NCBI RefSeq assembly: GCF_002973525.1
Contig: NZ_PVEN01000016.1
Location: forward strand, 1 to 64,000
Length of the DNA: 64,000 bases
Direction: 5' to 3'
Origin: Paraburkholderia sp. BL21I4N1
GTDB taxonomy: Bacteria; Pseudomonadota; Gammaproteobacteria; Burkholderiales; Burkholderiaceae
Position numbers and translations under genes: made by a program. Shown here piece after piece: positions 56,593 through 64,000 of the stretch. The notes below the pieces were generated by a model. It had not been told where the DNA came from. It saw nothing but the letters and a program-made list of their open reading frames with translations, and did no database searches. Each line of letters starts with the position of its first letter. Position 1 is the first letter of the stretch.

Positions 56593-56640
56593 AAAAAAGC
56601 AAAAAGGCCACGTCGAGAATGACGGGGCCTTTTTTGCTTT
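56593..56640. terminator. bidirectional terminator (adhesin / prfC)
   Basis: A long stem pairs AAAGCAAAAAGGCC (56596-56609) with GGCCTTTTTTGCTTT (56626-56640), with one bulged T and an inner CGTC/GACG. A and T tracts on either side let it act for both convergent genes. Confidence 0.88.
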
Positions 56641-56689
56641 GCGGTGAGGCGCTGGGAAGAGCCGAAACCGGGCACTAGCGCTAGTGGAT

Positions 56690-58291
56690 TTACATCGTCT
56701 TCTTGAACGGCGCGCCCGAATGCTCGCGCAATTCGTTGAACACGATCTTCGGCCACGCCTTCTGCGCTACTTCAATTTCCGACACGTGCGACGCCAGATA
56801 CGTCGGCGCATCCGACGCGTCGAGCGCGATCCGCGCCGCGTAGGAATCGGTGAAGCGGCGCAATTCGGCGGCGTCGTCGCAGGTCACCCAACGTGACATG
56901 CGGTAACGTGCCGGCGCCATCCGCACATCGACCTTGTATTCGGTCGACAACCGGTGCGACACCACTTCGAACTGCAGTTGTCCAACCGCGCCGAGAATCA
57001 TCAAGCCGCCGACTTCCGGACGGAACACCTGAATCGCGCCTTCCTCGCCGAGCTGCTTGAGCGCCTCGCCGAGTTGCTTGGCGCGCATCGGGTCGACCAC
57101 TTCCACCGTCTGGAAAATTTCCGGCGCGAAGAACGGCAGACCAACGAATTGCAGCATTTCGCCTTCGGTCAACGTATCGCCGAGACTCAGCGTGCCGTGA
57201 TTCGGAATACCGATGATGTCGCCCGGATACGCCTCGCTCACCGTCTCACGACGTTGCGACAGGAACGTCACCACGTTATTGGCGCGGAACGTCTTGTTGG
57301 TGCGCGTCACCTTCACGGCCATGCCACGCTCGAAGTGCCCCGAACACACACGGATAAACGCCACGCGGTCGCGGTGCGCCAGATCCATGTTCGCCTGAAC
57401 CTTGAACACGACGCCAGTGAATTTCGGCTCGTCCGGCAGCACCGGACGCTGCACGGTCATGCGCATGGACGGCGGCGGCGCCAGATCGACCAGCGCGTCG
57501 AGAATTTCCTTCACGCCGAAGTTGTTGATCGCCGAGCCGAACAGCACCGGCGATTGCTGACCGGCAAGAAATTGCTCGCGATCGAAGTCGGGCGACGCAC
57601 CGGTGATCAGATCGATTTCTTCTTTCGACTTCACCCAGCTATGGCCAAAGCGGCGTTCGCCTTCTTCGTTGCTCAGCGCCTGCAGCGTTTCGACCTCGCC
57701 ACCCGCCTTATCCTGACCGGCGCGGAACAACCGCACCTGATCGCGCTGGATGTCGTAGACACCCTGAAATTCCTTGCCCATGCCGATCGGCCAGGTGAAC
57801 GGCACGGCCGCCACACCCAGATGCTGCTCGATTTCATCGAGCAGTTCGAGCGGCTCGCGCACTTCGCGGTCGAGCTTGTTGATGAAGGTGACGATCGGCG
57901 TCTTGCGGCTGCGGCAGACTTCGAGCAGCTTCAGCGTTTGCGCTTCGACACCGTTCGCGCCGTCGATCACCATCACGGCAGCGTCGACCGCGGTCAACAC
58001 GCGATACGTATCTTCGGAGAAGTCTTCGTGGCCCGGTGTGTCGAGCAGGTTGATGACGGCGTCGCCGTACTCGAACTGCATCACCGAACTAGCCACCGAA
58101 ATGCCCCGCTGCTTTTCGATTTCCATCCAGTCGGACGTCGCGTAGCGGTTGCTCTTGCGGCCCTTCACGGTGCCGGCGATCTGAATCGCGCCCGAGAACA
58201 GCAGCAGTTTTTCGGTGAGCGTGGTTTTACCCGCGTCCGGGTGGGAAATGACCGCGAACGTGCGGCGGCGTTTGAGTTCGGAGACTGACAT
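56690..58291 (-). CDS. prfC: peptide chain release factor 3 (PrfC/RF3)
   Basis: A 533-residue translational GTPase. G1 is SHPDAGKTT, switch regions include EKQRGISVASSVMQFEYGD, G3 is LLDTPGHEDFSEDTYRVL, G4 is INKLDRE. Domain 2 and 3 motifs such as GVVFKVQANMDLAHRDRVAF follow. RF3 removes RF1/RF2 from the ribosome after peptide release. Its length matches the family. It sits between the fimbrial usher gene and the adhesin, and is unrelated to them in function. Confidence 0.97.
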   Translation of the reverse strand: MSVSELKRRRTFAVISHPDAGKTTLTEKLLLFSGAIQIAGTVKGRKSNRYATSDWMEIEKQRGISVASSVMQFEYGDAVINLLDTPGHEDFSEDTYRVLTAVDAAVMVIDGANGVEAQTLKLLEVCRSRKTPIVTFINKLDREVREPLELLDEIEQHLGVAAVPFTWPIGMGKEFQGVYDIQRDQVRLFRAGQDKAGGEVETLQALSNEEGERRFGHSWVKSKEEIDLITGASPDFDREQFLAGQQSPVLFGSAINNFGVKEILDALVDLAPPPSMRMTVQRPVLPDEPKFTGVVFKVQANMDLAHRDRVAFIRVCSGHFERGMAVKVTRTNKTFRANNVVTFLSQRRETVSEAYPGDIIGIPNHGTLSLGDTLTEGEMLQFVGLPFFAPEIFQTVEVVDPMRAKQLGEALKQLGEEGAIQVFRPEVGGLMILGAVGQLQFEVVSHRLSTEYKVDVRMAPARYRMSRWVTCDDAAELRRFTDSYAARIALDASDAPTYLASHVSEIEVAQKAWPKIVFNELREHSGAPFKKTM

Positions 58292-58591
58292 CGGGTCTGG
58301 CGGTCACGGATAGGGGTTCGGGCGGTTGCCGGCGGCTTGTGGCTACCGGCGTGCCACGCCTTGCGCGGCGGCGTCGAGCTGCGGGAGTTGGGCCGGAACC
58401 CGCGTCACAGTGGCAACCCGAGCGCGTCGGAAACAGGTCACGAACGAGCGTTCGACAATCCGGGAATCGCCAGCGCAGAACAGCGCAGGGAACGAATGAT
58501 ACACGTCATGGGGGCGGAAGGCGGGAAAGGAGGTGCCGGCCGAAGGACACGGCGCCTGCCAGTCGGCGTAAATCGTAGCGGGCCGATCCGT

Positions 58592-61177
58592 TTAACCGCC
58601 GGCAAGACAATGCGCTTGCACCGATGTATAGGCCGTGGCCGCCTTCTCCGTCTTCTTCGGCAACACATAGTCGATACGGCATTCTTCCGACACTGCGGCG
58701 CCCCATTTCACAAACAGCGCACCCTGATCTTCGAGGCCACGCGCAAAAATCCGGCTGTCCTGCGCCACGACGCCCACGGTGCGCCCGTTGCCATCCACCA
58801 CATCGGCGCCGAACGGCAGCGCCTTGCCGCCCAATTGCGGCGCGCGAATCAGCGCGGCACGACCGCTCACGGTTTTGTACTTCAGCATGACAACCGACCC
58901 GAGGCGCGGTACTGCCTGTTCCGAGGTCGATTCGAACTCGACATCGGTCGACGTGCCCTTCGGGTCGATATCGACTGTATTCATGCCATACGGCGTGAGG
59001 TACGGCACCACCGCGTAACCACGCCGATCGAGCTTGACGCCCGGCGCGCTGGTCACCTTCGCGCCCGCCGCACCCGGCGCCTCGACGATACCGAAGGTGT
59101 CGCCCACGGTCTGCGACAGCGTGACGCCGCCCGGATGCACGACGACCGAGCCGCTGATACCCGCCGACACCTGGCTCGACTGGGAACCGGAACTCGCGGA
59201 CGCCGTCATCTGCGCATACGGCGCGCGATACGTGCCGCTCACGCCGGCAATGGCGGAACTGCCGCCGTTACCGCTGCCATACGTGCCGTAAGCGTTATAC
59301 GCGTACTGGTTGGCATCGCCGAGCGAACCGCTGACGTTGGCCTGCAGGTTCGTGCTGCCTGCCTGGTTCGACAGATTGGTCGACAGTAAAGGCGCATGCT
59401 GGCCGTGGCCAAGCGGAATGGTGGTGCTGACCATGAACTGATTCGACATCGAACCGTTGGCGCTGCGTGTGCGTCCAGCAGTCACGCTGTAGGTTCCGTA
59501 TTGGTAGCTGTTGGTATAGCCAGCCTGATAGAACGTGTCGCTGCCGTCGTGATTCCAGTATTGCTGAGCCGACGCGCTCAGAAACACCGAGCCGTAGTTC
59601 TTGAAGTTCTGGTTCACGGAGAGCTGGAGACGGTTGCGCTGCCGATAAACCGAATTGATATCGCCGCCGTGCAGGGCGAGGTCGCGCACGGACGCGGCAT
59701 CCGACAGATTCATGAAGCCCGCTGTCGAGTAGCGGTAAGCCGCCACGGAAATGTTCGTGTGGGTCGGATCGATGAACTTGCTGTAGCCGATGCGCAGGCT
59801 GGCGCCGCGCTGGGCACTCTGGTTCGGCACGTGGGTCTGCGCGGCGGTCACGTCGGCTGAAAATGCGCCGAACTTCGTGTTGAGCGCCGCGCCGATATCG
59901 GCCGCCACATAACCGTTTGCCGCGACGCCGCCGCCATAGGCCGTCACCGAGTTCGTGAGGCCGCGTTGCAGGGTGAACTGCGCAAAGTTCGGCTTTGTGT
60001 CGAGGGTTGCGTTGCGCAACTGGCCGGCCGTCACCGAGAAACGCGTCGTACCCGGCCGCAGAGACTGCGCGACCGCGGCATACGGTACGGTGAAACGCTT
60101 GGTGCGACCGTCGGCCTCGGTCACCGTCACGTCGAGGTTGCCGCCATAGCCGGTCGCGTACAGGTCATTGATTTCGAACGGGCCAGGCGACACGCTCGTT
60201 TCATAGATCACCTGACCGTTCTGCCGGATCGACACGCGCGCATTCGTTTCCGCCGTGCCGCGCACGACCGGCGCAAAGCCGCGCAGCGATTCGGGCAACA
60301 TGCGGTCGTCGGTGGCGATCTGCGCGCCGCGGAACTGCACGCTGTCGAATACATCGCCGGTCGTGTAGCCATCGCCCAGCGTCACCTGCGATTTCAGCGC
60401 GGCCACGTCATGTTGCACATAGGTCGCGATGTCGTCGAAACGCGTGGCCTGGCCACTTTGCTGTGACACGGACGATTGATGACGCACATGCCACGCGCCG
60501 ATGTTCACGCCGGCATTCAGACCAAGGTAGCTCTGCGTCGAATCCATGCCCGGGCCGGCAGTGCGGTACGCATTCGCGTTGTAGCTGACGAAGCCCGCGT
60601 TGACGCCGGTTTGCCACATGTCGGGCGGCACATAGCCACGTGCGGCATTACGCAGGTATTTCTGCGGCACGCCCAGCGTCAACTTCTGCTCCGAAAAATC
60701 AAAGTCGATCGACGACTCCGGCACCAGAGCAGCGAGATCGACGCATTCGGCGGCAGCGGCGCCGCTCCGGTTCGCGTCGACCTTGGCAAAATCGACACCC
60801 AGCGTTTCCAGCATCTGACGGCTCAAGCAAGCGCGAGCGCTTTGTCCATCGCGTGCCGCGACAAAGCGCAGATCCTGACGCGCCACCCGAATGTCGTTGA
60901 CCCAGACGTCGACCGAATACACGCCCGCCGACACCGTATTGCCGCGTGCGAATCGCGTGAGGTCCACGCCTTGAGTCGCATCGGTGTGCAGAAACGTCGT
61001 ATCGAACTGGACGGCGGCGTCCGCATTATGGGCTTCAGCTGCACTCACGCTCGCCGACTGGACGCCGCCCAACACCGCAAAAACCGACAAGACGACGGCA
61101 GCGACGGGGCTAAGGCCGAACGGACCTGCGAACGCGCTAGCGCGAACTTGCGACCGTTGATCCGCTGAGAGTTTCAT
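58592..61177 (-). CDS. fimbrial outer-membrane usher protein (FimD/PapC family)
   Basis: An 861-residue usher. The N-terminal chaperone-binding domain starts FDTTFLHTDATQGVDLTRFA; then the 24-strand pore with the SPGPFEINDLYATGYGGNLD motif and the plug-region TVTEADGRTKRFTVPYAAVA; then the C-terminal domains with RRGYAVVPYLTPYGMNTVDI, GKALPFGADV and FVKWG, and a closing Cys pair. It exports and assembles the pilus. The ATG at 61177 precedes a long signal-like region (about 15-50); the frame extends further to 61396 without support. It follows the chaperone gene by 130 bp. Confidence 0.94.
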   Translation of the reverse strand: MKLSADQRSQVRASAFAGPFGLSPVAAVVLSVFAVLGGVQSASVSAAEAHNADAAVQFDTTFLHTDATQGVDLTRFARGNTVSAGVYSVDVWVNDIRVARQDLRFVAARDGQSARACLSRQMLETLGVDFAKVDANRSGAAAAECVDLAALVPESSIDFDFSEQKLTLGVPQKYLRNAARGYVPPDMWQTGVNAGFVSYNANAYRTAGPGMDSTQSYLGLNAGVNIGAWHVRHQSSVSQQSGQATRFDDIATYVQHDVAALKSQVTLGDGYTTGDVFDSVQFRGAQIATDDRMLPESLRGFAPVVRGTAETNARVSIRQNGQVIYETSVSPGPFEINDLYATGYGGNLDVTVTEADGRTKRFTVPYAAVAQSLRPGTTRFSVTAGQLRNATLDTKPNFAQFTLQRGLTNSVTAYGGGVAANGYVAADIGAALNTKFGAFSADVTAAQTHVPNQSAQRGASLRIGYSKFIDPTHTNISVAAYRYSTAGFMNLSDAASVRDLALHGGDINSVYRQRNRLQLSVNQNFKNYGSVFLSASAQQYWNHDGSDTFYQAGYTNSYQYGTYSVTAGRTRSANGSMSNQFMVSTTIPLGHGQHAPLLSTNLSNQAGSTNLQANVSGSLGDANQYAYNAYGTYGSGNGGSSAIAGVSGTYRAPYAQMTASASSGSQSSQVSAGISGSVVVHPGGVTLSQTVGDTFGIVEAPGAAGAKVTSAPGVKLDRRGYAVVPYLTPYGMNTVDIDPKGTSTDVEFESTSEQAVPRLGSVVMLKYKTVSGRAALIRAPQLGGKALPFGADVVDGNGRTVGVVAQDSRIFARGLEDQGALFVKWGAAVSEECRIDYVLPKKTEKAATAYTSVQAHCLAGG

Positions 61178-61307
61178 GATCTGACCGACTTCCCATGCCC
61201 GCAACCGACGTGCGTTATCCCTGTGCGTTGCGGATGCAACGCACGCCATGTTTGAAAAAAGTTGAATTCGGACGGAGGCGGCCGTCCAGCCGGCAAACTG
61301 CCGCGGT

Positions 61308-62051
61308 CTACTGGCCGAGCGACGCGTCGCCGTCGAGCGCGCCGCCGTAGTCGTTGATGGCGGTGTAGTGAACCTTGGCGCCGGCGCCCACGGCATTCAT
61401 CTTTGCGATCGGCAAAACCACCGATGCACGCGGTGCAACCATGCCGCCCTGTTCGTTCTTGAAGACATGCCCGTTGCTTTCCACGTCGACTTCGCTGAAC
61501 GACACGTAGTAAGGCGTCGGATTCGTGACGCTGACCGCTTGCCCTTTACCATCCGGCGACGTCGCGATCTTCCAGGTCAACTGCGCCGGTGCGTCCTCGG
61601 GCTTGCCCGGCAATCTGGCCGGACGCACGAAAACCTTGATACGCGTGCGATACGCCATTTGCAGCGAGTTGACATCCGGCGCGCTGTCGGCCTTCGGTGG
61701 AATGTCGAGAACGTTGAGCCAATAGATCGATTCGCGATCCTGCGGCACCGCTTCGCCGCTATACATCACGCGCAGCGTCTGCGCTTTCTTCGGATCCATC
61801 CGGAAGATCGGCGGCGTGATCACGAACGGCACCTTGATTTCGCCAGGTTTTGCATCCGCATTGCCGTCGTCCATCCATACCTGAACCAGCGACGGGCCGC
61901 GGCTGTCGTTGTCCAGTTTGACCGTGACTTCGCGTTGCTCGAGCGGATACACCACGCGCGTACCACCGATCGTCACGCTGGCCTGTGCGCCGCCCGCCAG
62001 CAGAGCGCAGACAAAACCGATTCCCGTCGTCATTTTTCCGAGCAACTTCAT
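61308..62051 (-). CDS. periplasmic fimbrial chaperone (FimC/PapD family)
   Basis: A 247-residue chaperone; signal peptide about 1-25 (GGAQASVTI). The two-Ig-domain pattern is clear: GTRVVYPLEQREVTVKLDND, the conserved PSLVQVWMDD, FVITPPIFRMDPKKAQTLRV (hinge and G1 strand) and WLNVLDIPP, then KVFVRPARLPG. It holds pilin subunits by donor-strand complementation and hands them to the usher. The ATG at 62051 follows AGGTG; a GTG sits just before it. The pilin gene ends 78 bp upstream. Confidence 0.94.
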   Translation of the reverse strand: MKLLGKMTTGIGFVCALLAGGAQASVTIGGTRVVYPLEQREVTVKLDNDSRGPSLVQVWMDDGNADAKPGEIKVPFVITPPIFRMDPKKAQTLRVMYSGEAVPQDRESIYWLNVLDIPPKADSAPDVNSLQMAYRTRIKVFVRPARLPGKPEDAPAQLTWKIATSPDGKGQAVSVTNPTPYYVSFSEVDVESNGHVFKNEQGGMVAPRASVVLPIAKMNAVGAGAKVHYTAINDYGGALDGDASLGQ

Positions 62052-62129
62052 CACAGCACCTTTGACAATAATCTTGAAAATAGCCGTTAAAAAAAGGCGC
62101 TCGCGTCGACGAACGCCTTCGTTCTTCGC

Positions 62130-62687
62130 TTACTGATACTGCATCGTGTATTGAACCGACGTACTGACGGTGCCGGCGGTTGCCTTACCCGCCGAGTAGT
62201 ACTGCGCGAAATACTTCAGGCTCGCGCCACCGCTGGTGATCATCGTCGCATTCGCCGAGATGTCGTTGTTCGCATTCGTGGTGATGTTGATCGGTTGCAT
62301 CTGCGCGTTCAGCAAACGCACTTGCACTTTCGTCGCCGTTCCGGAGTTGTTGAGGTAACCGTTGTTCTGGTCGACGGTAGGGCCGTTTTCGAAACGGGCG
62401 ATCGCCTTGGTGGCGGCGCCCGAGCAGCCGCTCAGGGTCAGCGCGAGGTCGCTCGGGCTCGACGTACCGCCGACATTACCCGCCGTCGACAGCGAACCTG
62501 CCGACACCGACGGCAACGTGATCGACTTGTCGGCCGAGGTGCCCGTTGCCGCGCCGTTGATCGAGCACGTGGTATCCGACACCGTGCCGGTAATGGTGAT
62601 CGTGCCATCCGCGGCGTGCGCGCTGAGCGATGCGAGACCCATCATGCCGCTGGCTGCGATCGCGATAGCGGGAAGAATTGCTTTCAT
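62130..62687 (-). CDS. major fimbrial subunit (type 1 pilin)
   Basis: A 185-residue pilin; signal peptide about 1-25 (SLSAHAADG). The mature start DGTITITGTVSDTTCSI is the donor strand region; Cys41 pairs with the Cys in LTLSGCSGAATKAIARF. The end YFAQYYSAG...QYTMQYQ is a typical pilin C-terminus with penultimate Tyr. It polymerises into the fimbrial shaft. It is first in the pilin-chaperone-usher operon, with GGAG upstream. The tip-like adhesin is encoded 5.5 kb away on the other strand. Confidence 0.94.
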   Translation of the reverse strand: MKAILPAIAIAASGMMGLASLSAHAADGTITITGTVSDTTCSINGAATGTSADKSITLPSVSAGSLSTAGNVGGTSSPSDLALTLSGCSGAATKAIARFENGPTVDQNNGYLNNSGTATKVQVRLLNAQMQPINITTNANNDISANATMITSGGASLKYFAQYYSAGKATAGTVSTSVQYTMQYQ

Positions 62688-62924
62688 GGTTGCTGCTCCG
62701 GTAAGTTGAAAAGTGGCCTGTCTTTCAGGCGCAAAGAAATATTAAGATTTCGTATCTCTTAAATATCTAGGACGATTCTTATTAATTGAGATAGGAAGGG
62801 AGGTGGAGTTTGAGGCGTTTCTGGAGGCACGTTTTTCGAACAAGGAGAAAATCAGACTTCTCCTAAAAATCCAAAAAAGAGCGCGCGAATTGAATGTTCG
62901 AGCCGCAATTCGAGCCACAAATAG

Positions 62925-62962
62925 AAAACCCGCCGCATCGTTGCCGATGCGGCGGGTTTTTT
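62925..62962. terminator. strong terminator after the MFS transporter gene
   Basis: Perfect 16-bp stem AAAACCCGCCGCATCG / CGATGCGGCGGGTTTT with a TTGC loop (62941-62944). It lies just after the stop of the minus-strand transporter gene (62984), which reads into TTTTCT. It isolates the fimbrial operon promoter from that gene. Confidence 0.92.
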
Positions 62963-62983
62963 ATGCGTTGCAGCGCGTTGGTG

Positions 62984-64000
62984 TTAGGCGCCGCTGGCTT
63001 CGTTGAGCGTAAGGTGCTTCGTCTCAGGCGCCCACGCTATCGACACCACCATGCCGATCAGCAGCACCGCCGCGAGCACGGTCATCGTCGCGTGAAACCC
63101 CAAGTGCGCGATGCCTAACGGCAACAAAAACGTGCCGACCGCCGAACCCAGCCGGCTGCAGGCAATCGCGAGGCCGACACCGCAGGCGCGCACCTCGGTG
63201 GGGAAGCATTCCGGCGGAAATACGCCGACGAGATTCGAGAACGCCGACATCGTCAGCGTGAAGATCGCGAATGCGACGATCATGCCCATCGCCGCCGACT
63301 CCGGCAGCACGCTCAACGCGATCAGCGACAAACACGTCACCGCGAACGACCCGATCAGGAACACCCGGCGCGGCAGTTTGATCGTCAGCCAGATACCGAT
63401 CAACGCACCGAGCACGAGAAAACCATTCAGCAGAAAATCCGCGCTCGAGTCGTTGTTCAAATGGATCGCTTTCAGGATGGTTGGCAGGAACGTATAGATC
63501 GCGAAATAAGGAATGACGAGGCACACAAAGAACGCGCAATTGAAAAACGTCCGGCGAATCAGGTCTTTTCTGAACAGACGCGCGAAGCCGCCGGCCGTCT
63601 GACCGTGTTCGTCGTGGCCGCCGTCGAGTGTGACGTGCGCGCCGAAATGTTTGAGCAGGACTGCGCGGGCTTCCGCGACGCGCCCTTTGCCATGCAACCA
63701 GCGCGGCGATTCCGGCGTGCCCATGCGCAGCACCAGCACGATCAGCGCGGGAACCCCCGCGGAGGCAAGCAGCCACCGCCAGGCATCGGGCGATGCGTCG
63801 GCGTAATGCATGCCGAGCACGTTCGCCACCACATAGCCGATCGTCCACACCACGCTGAACGAGCCGAGCAACGTGCCACGGTGCTTGCGCGGCGAGAATT
63901 CCGCGAGAATCGCATGCCCCACCGCGAAATCGCCGCCCATGCCGAAGCCGATCAGCACACGCAGCAAACACAATTCAGCCGGCGAGCGCACATAGAACTG
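62984..64000 (-). CDS. MFS transporter, sugar-porter/aromatic-acid type (5-prime end outside window)
   Basis: The visible 339 residues run off the window edge (the frame is open through 64000). It has about nine membrane segments, with GFGMGGDFAVGHAILAEFSP and RKHRGTLLG (the loop 4-5 signature of the sugar-porter/AAHS groups), FPPECFPTEVRACGVGLAI, and PETKHLTL near the end. It would move a small organic solute with protons. The substrate cannot be set from this part. A terminator follows the stop. Confidence 0.88.
   Translation of the reverse strand, partial: QFYVRSPAELCLLRVLIGFGMGGDFAVGHAILAEFSPRKHRGTLLGSFSVVWTIGYVVANVLGMHYADASPDAWRWLLASAGVPALIVLVLRMGTPESPRWLHGKGRVAEARAVLLKHFGAHVTLDGGHDEHGQTAGGFARLFRKDLIRRTFFNCAFFVCLVIPYFAIYTFLPTILKAIHLNNDSSADFLLNGFLVLGALIGIWLTIKLPRRVFLIGSFAVTCLSLIALSVLPESAAMGMIVAFAIFTLTMSAFSNLVGVFPPECFPTEVRACGVGLAIACSRLGSAVGTFLLPLGIAHLGFHATMTVLAAVLLIGMVVSIAWAPETKHLTLNEASGA

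Noticed and set aside
62803..63006. 67-codon + strand ORF before the MFS gene
   Set aside because: It runs through the strong terminator at 62925-62962 and into the MFS gene in antisense; likely chance.

Overview
The window reads as chromosomal DNA of a beta-proteobacterium of the Burkholderiaceae, most likely Paraburkholderia. This is inferred from GC-rich codon use, the 2-methylcitrate genes, an intracellular polyhydroxybutyrate depolymerase, and the mix of transporter, chemotaxis and fimbrial families. I saw no rRNA or tRNA gene, CRISPR array, prophage, integrase or intact insertion sequence.

Layout. 1-4993 (+): end of the propionate (2-methylcitrate) operon, with the prpC tail, a secreted MliC-like protein, prpD and acnA. 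5160-9043 (-): a translationally coupled trio (response regulator, membrane-anchored HPt protein, single-pass membrane protein) behind an OmpA-type lipoprotein. 9198-13744 (-): a polyamine-type ABC importer facing a MocR regulator (13875-15431). 15510-20943 (-): a very large DUF748/AsmA-like protein and a DUF1254 lipoprotein. 21273-23891 (+): copper ATPase copA with a CueR-type promoter. 24056-26029 (+): a chemoreceptor. 26055-29548: GST, PHB depolymerase behind a sigma-54-like promoter, a cupin and a flavin reductase. 29653-31447: a hipBA toxin-antitoxin module with four evenly phased operators. 31603-38312: mixed genes, including a His-rich secreted protein, a 52-residue ORF with a repeat-flanked promoter, MgtC, an AGE-family epimerase and a cold-shock protein. 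38435-40760: a second chemoreceptor and a thioesterase.

40891-49903 (-) is one nine-gene operon with a divergent IclR regulator. It encodes an RbsABC-type sugar importer and the full oxidative (non-phosphorylative) L-fucose route: dehydrogenase, lactonase, dehydratase, ketodeoxyfuconate dehydrogenase and diketo-acid hydrolase, giving pyruvate and lactate. The dehydratase is a split UxaA-type enzyme, not the enolase-superfamily fuconate dehydratase. 51136-55390: a hypothetical protein, an acyl-CoA synthetase/GNAT fusion and a LysR regulator. 55613-62687: a chaperone-usher fimbrial locus (pilin, chaperone, usher on -) whose adhesin-like subunit lies on the + strand beyond prfC. The window ends inside an MFS transporter.

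Points most worth a second look: the kinase-less HPt/response-regulator/membrane trio with its OmpA lipoprotein; the exact 27-bp phasing of the hip operators; the 13-bp repeats around a consensus -10 box before the 52-residue ORF; the UxaA-based fucose operon; the fimbrial locus divided by prfC; and several promoter motifs (sigma-54, sigma-28, CueR, MocR) that predict regulation.
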